From: Phycisphaerales bacterium
GTDB lineage: Bacteria > Planctomycetota > Phycisphaerae > Phycisphaerales > UBA1924
DNA: 64,000 bases
Direction: 5' to 3'
NCBI GenBank assembly: GCA_030149165.1
Contig: JASBRY010000001.1
Location: 1 to 64,000 of the forward strand
The notes below the pieces were generated by a model that saw nothing but the letters and a program-made list of their open reading frames with translations, was not told the DNA's origin and searched no databases. Below are positions 49,575 through 59,100 of this stretch, piece by piece. The translations under genes were made by a program, and so were the position numbers. Every line of letters starts with the position of its first letter. The stretch's first letter is position 1.

Positions 49575-50702
49575 TTACAGGTCGGTCGGGGACAGGGCGC
49601 ATCCGACGGTTGTTGCCCATCCGGGTTGTGGTTTGCTGAGGTCCACTCCGGAGACGGGGACTTTGCCCGCGCGTCCGAGTGTGCTCAGTGGATCGACGAC
49701 GCGTGTCTCGAGGTTGAGCACGCGCGCCAGGTGTTCGCTGATTGCTTTGTGTCCGGCCATGCCTCCGACGAAGTACGCGTTCTGGATGCTGACATCGGGG
49801 AGCGTGGCGCGATGGTATCGCAGGCACATGTTGATCTCATCGATGAGGATCTCGATGGGTTCGGAGATGTCCGGATCATCCATGCTTGGGTGCGGATTGG
49901 CGCTCTGCTGCACGCCTGTGGTCACCGCGGCGATCTCGTTGATCCGCTCACGCATCGCGCGAGCTTCCATGATGCTGCAGCGGAACTGCTTGCAGATCGC
50001 TTGGTCGAACGAGATCGCGCCGTGCTCGATGGTGCGTGCGAAGACCATCTTCCCTTTGTGGACGATCATCACGATCGTGCAGGCGCTGCCGAGATCGATC
50101 AGCAGCGATGCGCCTTGTTGATGTTCTGACTTTGGTGCTACTTGCAGGAGTGTCTCGAACGCGTTGTGGATACCGACTGGTTCGAGCTTGGCGCGTTTGA
50201 TCGCGTCCATCATGCGTCCGACGAAAGACTTGGAAGCGCCGAAGCAGATGACTTCCTGTTTGTTGGTTTGTTTGGAGGGTCCGACCTCGAAGCTTCGGAC
50301 AATCAGCGCTGAGGGGTCGCATCCGAGACGATCGCACATCTGTCCCGCAGCGAGCTCGTTCATCGACACTCCTGGAACCGGAGCGATCTGGAGGTGCTTG
50401 CATGACATCTGCTGGGTCGGGATCACGCACGAGGCGCGGAGTCCGGTCATTTTGCCGCTCTTGACGAGCTTGGGGAGCGCATCAAACTGGAAGAGGATGC
50501 GCTTTGCTGGATTGTCGAGCAGGTCGTCAGGGGTTTTGAGCTGTGCGGCGCTCTGGATGGATGCGGGATCTCCAGATGAGACTCTGAGCACGCGCAGCGC
50601 TGAAACTCCAAAATCCACGGCGAGTGGATTCCCTTGCGGACGCATCGAGTTCATCGATTGGAGCGTCGTTCGGAGTTGTTCAAATACGCGTGGCTTGGCC
50701 AT
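49575..50702 (-). CDS. pilM: PilM-like protein (second locus)
   Basis: NPLAVDFGVSALRVLRV, ASLLIDLGSACTIVMIVHKGKMVFARTIEHG, AYFVGGMAGHKAI. Confidence 0.88.
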   Translation of the reverse strand: MAKPRVFEQLRTTLQSMNSMRPQGNPLAVDFGVSALRVLRVSSGDPASIQSAAQLKTPDDLLDNPAKRILFQFDALPKLVKSGKMTGLRASCVIPTQQMSCKHLQIAPVPGVSMNELAAGQMCDRLGCDPSALIVRSFEVGPSKQTNKQEVICFGASKSFVGRMMDAIKRAKLEPVGIHNAFETLLQVAPKSEHQQGASLLIDLGSACTIVMIVHKGKMVFARTIEHGAISFDQAICKQFRCSIMEARAMRERINEIAAVTTGVQQSANPHPSMDDPDISEPIEILIDEINMCLRYHRATLPDVSIQNAYFVGGMAGHKAISEHLARVLNLETRVVDPLSTLGRAGKVPVSGVDLSKPQPGWATTVGCALSPTDL

Positions 50703-50920
50703 AACTACTGAGTCCTGATTCTCGACATCCTGTCGTGCTGCTCCTACCACCTACCCGGCGTCTTGATCCTGAGCGTGAGCACGCATCGGGATCGCTGCAT
50801 CTGGAATCGGCCTATTGGAGGGGGTCAGCGCGTTGGAATCGTCGAATCTATGGACCGATGCGGCGGGGGCAAGGACCAGATCGCGCAGTCGGCACAATCG
50901 GACTTCGTGAGGTCCGCAGT

Positions 50921-51625
50921 TCAGCGCAGCCGTCCGAGAACCTCAGTCAGCTTGCTCAGCGCGCCGTCGAGATCCCAGACCTGCTGGGCTCGGTTACCGG
51001 TCGTGTTTGAGATCACACGCAACTCTGCTGTGCGCGTGTCTGGATTCACCATCTTCGCGGCGAGCGCCACGGCGGCGCCTTCCATCGCTTCAGCGCTCGC
51101 GCCGGTTCGATTGACGACTCCCTTGGCACAATCATCGTCTCCCGAGCACCAGGACACAGTCGCGATGGTCCCGGATTCATCACAGAACTGAGAGAGATGC
51201 TTGGTGAGATTCGGATCGTGATCGATCCAGTCATCGCCGCCTTGGAACGGCGGGAATCCGAGTTTGCTCATTGGAGTGAATCCATCGGGCGCTCCGACGC
51301 CTTCATCTGAGAAGATGGAACGGGTTGCGATGATGGTGGTCCCGATGGAGAGCTGAGAGTCAGCCGGGAGAGCGCCGGCGATTCCCACTGAAATGACGGA
51401 GTGATACGGTTTCTTCGTGCACGCGATCGCGGTAGCAGCGGCGGCGCTGGACTTACCCACGCCGCTCATCACGAGGTCGAAGCGATTATCGAGCGAGATG
51501 ACCACCGCTTGATCGATCGACTCGCTCCGGACAGCAAATGCATCAAGCACGGCCTGTGCTTCGCGCGGCGCTGCGGAGACGAGCAGGCATCGATTGGACT
51601 CGGAGATCAGATCGCTCATACGCAA
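50921..51625 (-). CDS. mqnB: Futalosine hydrolase-like nucleosidase
   Basis: SVGIAGALPADSQLSIGTTIIATRSIFSDEGVGAPDGFTPMSKLGFP and EAMEGAAVALAA. Confidence 0.8.
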   Translation of the reverse strand: MRMSDLISESNRCLLVSAAPREAQAVLDAFAVRSESIDQAVVISLDNRFDLVMSGVGKSSAAAATAIACTKKPYHSVISVGIAGALPADSQLSIGTTIIATRSIFSDEGVGAPDGFTPMSKLGFPPFQGGDDWIDHDPNLTKHLSQFCDESGTIATVSWCSGDDDCAKGVVNRTGASAEAMEGAAVALAAKMVNPDTRTAELRVISNTTGNRAQQVWDLDGALSKLTEVLGRLR

Positions 51626-51637
51626 GCGTAGCTCGGT

Positions 51638-52906
51638 TCACGCGGCTTCGTCGGGAGCGAACATATGCGCTGCGTTGCTCAGGTTGCGCTGCAAGACTCG
51701 CAGATCGAACTGTCCCTTGCTGATCGGGAAGAAGTTGTGCTCGCGAACATCAATCCCATCGCACTCAACGATGGTGATGGAGTGGTCTTCCTTCAAGCTA
51801 TAGATTTCCCCGAACTCCTCGTCCTCGAAGTGCGAGATCTCGTGGACTTGTGGTCGGCATGGGTCGGCGGGATCCCAGTCGGTCACCACGCCTTTGACTC
51901 CGTTGCTTAGCGTGACCTGTGTCCCGGGTGGATACGCTGGACACACGGCGAGGAGTGCTTTGAGGACGACAGGATCAATCCAATCGCCGTAGGGTTTGGC
52001 CATCATTTTCTTCAGCGTCATTACGGCGGGTTTACCCAAGCCGCTCCCTGGATCTTCTCCGATGGTCGAAGCGCTATGGCTCAAACGATCAAACAGATCC
52101 GCGGCACAGATGATCCGCGAGAAGATATGGATGTCGCTGCCTTCGAGACCCCTTGCGGGCATCCCGTTGCGTTCGCGTCTCGGGAATCCGGATCCATCGA
52201 AGTGCTGGTGGTGATGGAGCACAGCAGACGCGGCGGATGGACTGAGCGAACCTCTGACACACTCGTATCCGAGTTCAACATGCTTTTGCCACGCGGTGTC
52301 TTCGAAATCGTGCTTGTCGGCCCATCGCTGGATGACTTCTTCATCCAGTGAGTTCATACCGATGTCGTGGAGCATCCCCGCGACTCCAAGGTTTGTCACA
52401 TCGCGTGCGAAACGGGATGGGACATACTTGCGCTCGCGCATGAGGTAGAACCCCAAGCGCATGCCGAGGAGCAGACTCAGGAATCCCACATTGGCGCCGT
52501 GGCGCACGGCGGGCGCGCCCGAATCCACCAACTCGCCGATGAAAACAGCACTCTTGGGATCATCGATCAGGTTGGTGAGCAGCTTGGACATCGAGGACTT
52601 GTACTGATGGAAGTCCAGCTTTGCGTGCGCGCCTTGCGAAGCGTCGAGGAATGCTTGTGAGACATCGCTCGCGACCTCGGCGCGGGACGCCATGATCTTG
52701 GGGTTGACGAACTCACTGACCATGTCCATTCCTGGATACTGGATCCAGATCTCGGGGATCTGCATCTCAACAAGACGCTCGATGATCGATTCAACCAGTT
52801 TCACTTCGGCGCGCAGCAGCGTTGTCCCAGCATTCGATCTTGGGTGGAACACGGGCTGGGCAAGCACCATCCCAGGCTTGGCTTGGCTCATCTGCACTCG
52901 CAGCAT
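51638..52906 (-). CDS. HD-GYP-type phosphodiesterase-like protein
   Basis: GMLHDIGMNSLDEE, HHHQHFDGSGFPRRERNGMPARGLEGSDIHIFSRIICAADLFDRL. Confidence 0.88.
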   Translation of the reverse strand: MLRVQMSQAKPGMVLAQPVFHPRSNAGTTLLRAEVKLVESIIERLVEMQIPEIWIQYPGMDMVSEFVNPKIMASRAEVASDVSQAFLDASQGAHAKLDFHQYKSSMSKLLTNLIDDPKSAVFIGELVDSGAPAVRHGANVGFLSLLLGMRLGFYLMRERKYVPSRFARDVTNLGVAGMLHDIGMNSLDEEVIQRWADKHDFEDTAWQKHVELGYECVRGSLSPSAASAVLHHHQHFDGSGFPRRERNGMPARGLEGSDIHIFSRIICAADLFDRLSHSASTIGEDPGSGLGKPAVMTLKKMMAKPYGDWIDPVVLKALLAVCPAYPPGTQVTLSNGVKGVVTDWDPADPCRPQVHEISHFEDEEFGEIYSLKEDHSITIVECDGIDVREHNFFPISKGQFDLRVLQRNLSNAAHMFAPDEAA

Positions 52907-52964
52907 GGAGGACTCCGATCGTTTCAACATCATCGACCGGAGGAGATGGAGCGTGCAGGATTCC

Positions 52965-53918
52965 TTAGGAAAGTGCGGGAATCTCTGCGTATGACAGGAC
53001 TACATACCCCAGATACACAAGGAGGAAGAGTACGCCGAAGCCTTTCGCGATTACCGGACGCACCAGCGCCCAGATCATGAGCAGCAGCGCGACTCCAAGC
53101 ATGACCCAGATATGCCAGTTCATGGACGAGTCCATGTTGAGGGGTTTGATCAGTGCGGTCACTCCCAGCACTGAGAGCAGATTGAAGACATTGGATCCGA
53201 CGATGTTCCCGACCGCCATGTCCGCTTGCTTTGCGGCCGCTGCACGGATTGTTGCGGCGAGTTCCGGAACGCTGGTCCCGAACGCGACGATTGTGGTTGC
53301 GATGATCCCGGCGGAGATTCCTACAGCTTCTGCGAGATCGGTCGCTCCGATGACGAGGACGCGTGCGCCGACTCCGAGACCTACGCAGCCGAGGATGATG
53401 TAGAGTAGATCGATCCAGACTGGTTTGATGGTCCCGACCGCTTCGTCGAGCCCGTGCTCGATGTCTTCTTTATGGGTTTTGATGATGTAGATGACATAGA
53501 GGATGAGTCCCACGAAGAGTCCAATCCCTTCAATCCTCGTGAGCATCTGGTCGAAAAGCAGAACCATCGTGACGATGGTTAGTATGACCATGATGGGAAT
53601 CTCAGACATGCGCACTCGCCGATGGATCGCGATCGGCATGAGCATCCCTCCGATCCCGAGAATCAGCGCGATGTTCGCGATGTTGGATCCGACGACATTG
53701 CCGATCGCCATCTCGGTCTGTCCCTGGAGGGCGGCTCCAACACTCGCGAACAACTCCGGAGCACTGGTCCCGAACGCGACGACCGTGACCCCGATCGCGA
53801 ATGGACTCAGTCCCATGTGCTTTGCGAGCTGCGCCGCGCCGCGCACGAGCGCATCGGCGCCGATGATGAGCACTGCAAGCCCAACAACCAACAACACAAT
53901 CGCGATCAGGTGGGTCAT
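52965..53918 (-). CDS. Calcium/sodium antiporter (CaCA family)
   Basis: Duplicated alpha repeats GTSAPELFASVGAALQGQTEMAIGNVVGSNIANI and GTSVPELAATIRAAAAKQADMAVGNIVGSNVFNL. Confidence 0.96.
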   Translation of the reverse strand: MTHLIAIVLLVVGLAVLIIGADALVRGAAQLAKHMGLSPFAIGVTVVAFGTSAPELFASVGAALQGQTEMAIGNVVGSNIANIALILGIGGMLMPIAIHRRVRMSEIPIMVILTIVTMVLLFDQMLTRIEGIGLFVGLILYVIYIIKTHKEDIEHGLDEAVGTIKPVWIDLLYIILGCVGLGVGARVLVIGATDLAEAVGISAGIIATTIVAFGTSVPELAATIRAAAAKQADMAVGNIVGSNVFNLLSVLGVTALIKPLNMDSSMNWHIWVMLGVALLLMIWALVRPVIAKGFGVLFLLVYLGYVVLSYAEIPALS

Positions 53919-54877
53919 GGCGATCCTCCGGTATCGCGACGCTGCGGCGCCGGCGCGAGGATGCGGTAGTTGTCATCCGTTTTCGGAACAAGCACAATCA
54001 ATACTTTCTTCGGAGGGTTGTAGCGGACTCCAGGCGCGACATACCCACTCCCAGATGTGGAGAGCATGCGTTGTCCGAGCGTGCGAGCGCCAGGGGCGCT
54101 GGGGCCGACACCTGGAGTGGTATCGTCTTCTTGCACGATTTGATTCGTTGAGTCCCACTTGGTGTCTGGATCGACTCCGATCAGAACAAGAGCGGAAGAA
54201 TCATCGAGCGATTGGCTCATCGTGAGTTCTTCGATCAGCGCCCCCTCCTCGATCGCTGTCTGCAGTTTGGGTTCTCTCCAGACATTGGTCGCGGCATTGT
54301 CTTTCTTGAGCTGTACTGCGAGATCGAGGTGGAGCTTGGACTGCAATCCTTCTTCAGTGAGTTCGGGTTTGGTCCACACGCGTGCTAGCAATCGTGGACT
54401 GCCGTCGAGCGTGCGATACACGGGCAGCGACGAATCACCGATGCGGATGTTGGTATTGTCGAGCTCTCCAGTACGGATGATGGGTCTCCATTGCGGGAAC
54501 TCACCCATCCATCGGATCTGGATCGCGGCGGTCAGGTCCATCTGAGACAACATCGAATCGAGCTCGCTCTGCGGGACAACGACCCAGCGGAGTCCCCACT
54601 GATTCCAGCGGTCGCGATCCTGCGGGCGCATCGTTCCGGGATCGTCCGCATAGCGTGCGAACGCTCGCGCGACACGATCTCCTGAATCATCGACATTGAG
54701 CACGCGGAGTTGGAGACCTCGCGGGGAGTTGCGTGTGCGCGTATCCGCTTCGATCTCGGTCTGGAGCGCATCGGATTGATCAACTTTGTTCTTTCCAATC
54801 GAGCACGCGGACAAGCTCGCAACAATGCAAGCGGCGAGTGTCGACGAGATCAGGATGGATCGGACACGATCACGCAT
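53915..54877 (-). CDS. Lipoprotein of unknown function
   Basis: Lipobox LSAC; 4-nt overlap with the antiporter start. Confidence 0.75.
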   Translation of the reverse strand: MRDRVRSILISSTLAACIVASLSACSIGKNKVDQSDALQTEIEADTRTRNSPRGLQLRVLNVDDSGDRVARAFARYADDPGTMRPQDRDRWNQWGLRWVVVPQSELDSMLSQMDLTAAIQIRWMGEFPQWRPIIRTGELDNTNIRIGDSSLPVYRTLDGSPRLLARVWTKPELTEEGLQSKLHLDLAVQLKKDNAATNVWREPKLQTAIEEGALIEELTMSQSLDDSSALVLIGVDPDTKWDSTNQIVQEDDTTPGVGPSAPGARTLGQRMLSTSGSGYVAPGVRYNPPKKVLIVLVPKTDDNYRILAPAPQRRDTGGSP

Positions 54878-56018
54878 CGGCGAACGAGTTGATCCGATCG
54901 ATCAGGGCACGGACCAGTCCGAACTTGTGACGAGTGTGCGTGAAGACGACGCGCGGGAGATCGAGGTGGTCATTCTCTTGTGGGAGTGCTTCGGACATGT
55001 GGATGTCACCCGACTTGACGAGCACAGAGAACTCGTCGTTGAGGATCTTGAGCTGGCTCTCAGTGAGCGGCTTCTTCACGCGGATGACCAACTCGTCACG
55101 CACATAGCGTGAGGAGTGGTACACGGAGTAGAACTTCGTGACATGATCCGCTGCGTCTTGCGGATTCGTTGCGTGGTAGAACAGGTTGTTGTCTTCGGGA
55201 CTGATCCACCCTCGCGCTTCGAGTTGAGTCTTGGTGTAGTGGATCCATCCATCCCAGTAGGAGCCGTGCTCGCCTTGCGTGTCGCCGTCAACGAAGACGA
55301 CGGGGACGATGCTCGCTTTCCCGGTCTGGATGAGCGTGAGCGCCTCGAAGCATTCATCGAGTGTTCCGAACCCCCCCGGGAAACAGACGACCGCTTCGGC
55401 TTGGGAGAGGAACATGAGTTTGCGCGTGAAGAAGTAGCGGAAGTTGATGAGTTTCTCATCTCCGGCGATGACGGTGTTGGCGCTGGTCTCAAACGGGAGT
55501 CGGATCGCGACACCAAAGCTCGATTCGCGTCCGGGTCCTTCGTGGCCCGCTTTCATGATGCCGTCACCGGCCCCTGTGATCGCCATCCATCCCGCTTCAG
55601 CCATGAGTTTGGAGAACTCAACTGCTGCGAGGTAGTCGGGGTGATCTTCAGGAGTGCGCGCCGATCCGAAAATCGTGACTTTATGTGGCTCAGGGTATTC
55701 TCCGAACACGCGGTACGCGTAGCGGAGTTCCTTCATCGCGGCGGTCATGAGTTTGAGCTCGCCCGTGTCTCTGCCGTCTGGGAGGAGCTTGAGTCCAGCG
55801 GTGATCAGTTCGCGCACGAGCTTCGCGTCGTACTCATCAGTGCGACCGGCGACGAGGTCGATGAGCTCAACGATGCGATCTTGAATTTCACCATCATCGG
55901 CGCGACGGACTGAGGGGGTCTCCGGCGGAGCGGCTTGCTCGTTCTTTGGTTGCGTGCTCGCGGGTGGATCAAGCTCGACTCGGTTGTGTTCCGGAGAGCG
56001 GTTTGGTTCTGATTTCAT
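54870..56018 (-). CDS. LOG family protein (TIGR00730-like, PGGFGTLDE motif)
   Basis: FGSARTPEDHPDY, GAGDGIMKAGHEG, CFPGGFGTLDECFEALTLIQTGK; start uncertain (18 codons of upstream extension possible). Confidence 0.92.
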   Translation of the reverse strand: MKSEPNRSPEHNRVELDPPASTQPKNEQAAPPETPSVRRADDGEIQDRIVELIDLVAGRTDEYDAKLVRELITAGLKLLPDGRDTGELKLMTAAMKELRYAYRVFGEYPEPHKVTIFGSARTPEDHPDYLAAVEFSKLMAEAGWMAITGAGDGIMKAGHEGPGRESSFGVAIRLPFETSANTVIAGDEKLINFRYFFTRKLMFLSQAEAVVCFPGGFGTLDECFEALTLIQTGKASIVPVVFVDGDTQGEHGSYWDGWIHYTKTQLEARGWISPEDNNLFYHATNPQDAADHVTKFYSVYHSSRYVRDELVIRVKKPLTESQLKILNDEFSVLVKSGDIHMSEALPQENDHLDLPRVVFTHTRHKFGLVRALIDRINSFADA

Positions 56019-56107
56019 TCGTTCATTTCTTTCTGTCTTTGGGACACCCGATGCGTCCCGGTTCTTCATTTCAAACTCTTTGATGTATTGGTTGCAATCG
56101 GTGTTGC

Positions 56108-59100
56108 TTATTCGTCTGTTGGTTCGACGCTCGCGGAGGTCTCTGAGGATCCATCATCCCTGGTTGGTGTTTCGACGCGATCGCCTTGTTTGCGGCGAAG
56201 GCGTCCCGAACCCACGCGGGTTCTGCTTTCGACTTCACGGAGCCGTCGTTGTTGCTCGGTCTCAGGCTTGCCGAACATGGAATCGAGCAGTCGCTTGGTC
56301 GTCCCGAACTGCTCGGGCGCGTAGCTGATCGATCCCGGCGCTCCGGTGACCCTGATGGTGATCAGCTCGTCGCGGAGCCCCTCGATGATGCCTGAGAGGA
56401 CTGGGATCGGCTCGATCGATCGTGATCGGAAGCGTAGATCAATATCTCGCGAAGTCCAGTCCATTGTCCCATATCCGAGGATCTCGATCGCGTCGGAGGA
56501 CGCGCTGAGGCGTTCAAACGCGATTGTTGGGCCATCGGTGTAGAACTCCGCTTCCGCGAGGTTGAGCCGTGAACCGGTGGGGAGCTTGAGATTGCTCGCT
56601 TCGATGAGGTTGATCAGACCAGGCAGCGCGACAATTGAACCTCCCGACACGCGTACATAGCCACGGCCTACGCGTTGATCAGGATCTCCCAGAGGTCCTG
56701 TCAACGCGAGGTCGGCGTGCATGATCCCTCGTGAGACATCCGTATCCACATTCCACGCGGAGCGGACCACTGATGAGCCGGGAGTCGGTGGACCTTCCAG
56801 ACCTTCGACTGGGAGGAAGATGTCATCGAAGATCGGCGCTGCACGGACACCTGAGGTGCGGATCTCTGTAGCGTAATACGGCTCGCCGTTCTCGCCTGGT
56901 TGGACTTGTGCGTTTCCTGTCACCATCCCGCCGTGCATCCCGGCTCGGAGTTCTGGAACAAGCACAACGCCGGGATTAAGCGGATCGTTGAGGATGGTGG
57001 TCTGCGCGTTGTGCACGCGGAGCAATCCGGCGCGCATCTGCGACGCTTCCATATCGATCTGGTACTCGATCGGTGCACGCTCATCGGCGCTCGGTTTGAT
57101 CCCTGTCTCGACACGGAAGTCCACGCGTCCATCAAGTTCGGTGATGGGAACGCCGACGAGGGCGCTGCCATCGAGTACAGATGCGGTTCCCTCGATCTGA
57201 TAGGTCGTCGAATCTGTCCCGAGTTTGTCCGCGACAATGCGGAGATGCTGAAGATCAATCGGTCTACTCGATTCGATCTTGAGTTGATCGACCACACTGC
57301 TGAGTGTGTCCGGGAGAATCACGCGGACTGGTCCATGAAGAACATCACCGACAGCGGCGATATCGAGATCCACCGATGCGCCGCTTCCTGGAGTCACGGC
57401 CCACTTGCCGTCGACACTGAGTGTGTACTCGTCGTTCTTTGCGTTGATCTGATCGAAGTATCCGTCGAGACCATCGAAGCGGATGGTTCCTGAGATCTGA
57501 TTTTGATTGAACGCGAGGATATCGCCGTTGCGCTCCATTGATAATGTGCGCGGGGTGAGTGAGCCATCGATCTTGACAGGCGGGAATCCGAGTGTTCCAG
57601 ACTCCGCATCGCTGATGCGGGCGCCATCGAGCGGCGTGATGTCGATGAGCATATCGAATCGCCCGTCGAGGCCGTAATACTCGAAGAACGAAGTGTTCCC
57701 GGCATCAGGATCAGAGCTGCTTGATCCCATTCGGTTGACGACCGCGCGGACGCCTGGAGATCCGAGTCTGCCGTTGTCCATGGAGAGTCGGAGCGAGGGC
57801 TCATCTTTGAGTTCGAGGAGTTGCCCGCCGCGTGATAGACGCATGGATCCTGCGAGACTGACCGAACCAACTGGTTCATCATCCACGCTGATCGGGATGC
57901 TGAATCCTCGGCTTTCCACTTTGGGCTTTACGCCGAGCTTGAGTGTGATGGGTCCCACGGAGTTCCCGAGCTGGTACTGATGATCCTCGACACTGAACTG
58001 GGCGCGTTTGATCTGGTTGACTTGGAGGATGGTATTGAGTGTTCCGCCGACACGCCCCTCGATGGTGGTGAGCAGATCGAGCTCTCCGTTCGGGTTGTAA
58101 TCATGGCGCCATCCAGAGATGCGCTGCGCGAAGTTTGGAGACAGCACCGCGATCGCGTGCTCGACTGGTGTTGCGAGCACGAGACCGTTGGAACGCACGC
58201 GTGTGTACAACGCTGGACCAGGGACAGGCGGGCCGTTCTCGAATGGGAGCAAGCCGTCCACGCGTTTGACATTCCCGAACTTGGGTTGGCGTGGGAGTGT
58301 GAGCTGCGTGGTCATGTCGATCGGTGTCGGCGTGATCGGCTGTGATGGGGACTCCATCATGCCGTTGACATGCACGACGATCAGTGACTGTGTGACATAA
58401 ATGGTCCCAAACATATTGGTGAGCTGGACCGAATCAAGACCGAGTTCATTGACTGAGAGCTCGTTGTTCTCTTGGAGTTGGAGCCCCATCGTGAGCGGGT
58501 GCGCCGAGCCTTCGATGATGCCGGCTTGGACCTCGTAGGTGATCTTCCCATCAGCGCCTGGACCGATTAGAGCATCTGCTTCGACCACGCCTTGCATGCG
58601 CAAGCGATCGAGGATTCTTCTCAGTGTGATCTCCGTTGGATCTTCAGGCTGCGTGTCGTAGTATCCCGGAATCGCGGCGATGAGTCGATCATCAATAGGT
58701 ATGTTGCGTGCCTTGATCTCAACATACGGCTGCGGATCCTTGAACCCCTCTTGTGGTTTAAAGCTCGCATCGACCTGCGCCCATCCGCCGTTGAGTCCTT
58801 CGTAGCGACCGCCTTGGAGGAGCACCGTACCGTCGTTGATGGTGATGTTGACATCACGCGCGATGATCGGGAGCGGGAACTGCTTTGGCACAATCCCCGC
58901 TTGCGGGATCATCGCATTGATGTCTGTTGTCCAGCGGTTGTCTTCCGGGCGCTCGGGATGGCGCTTGAGCATCACACCTACTTCGATGAGTCCGCCGAAC
59001 TCAAACTCTGGAACACGGAGTGTTGCGTTGAGTGCGTTGAGTTTGCTTGAGAGCTGGGCGCGTTCGACCTCAGGGGTTTCTCCTGGGAGTGATGCGATCG

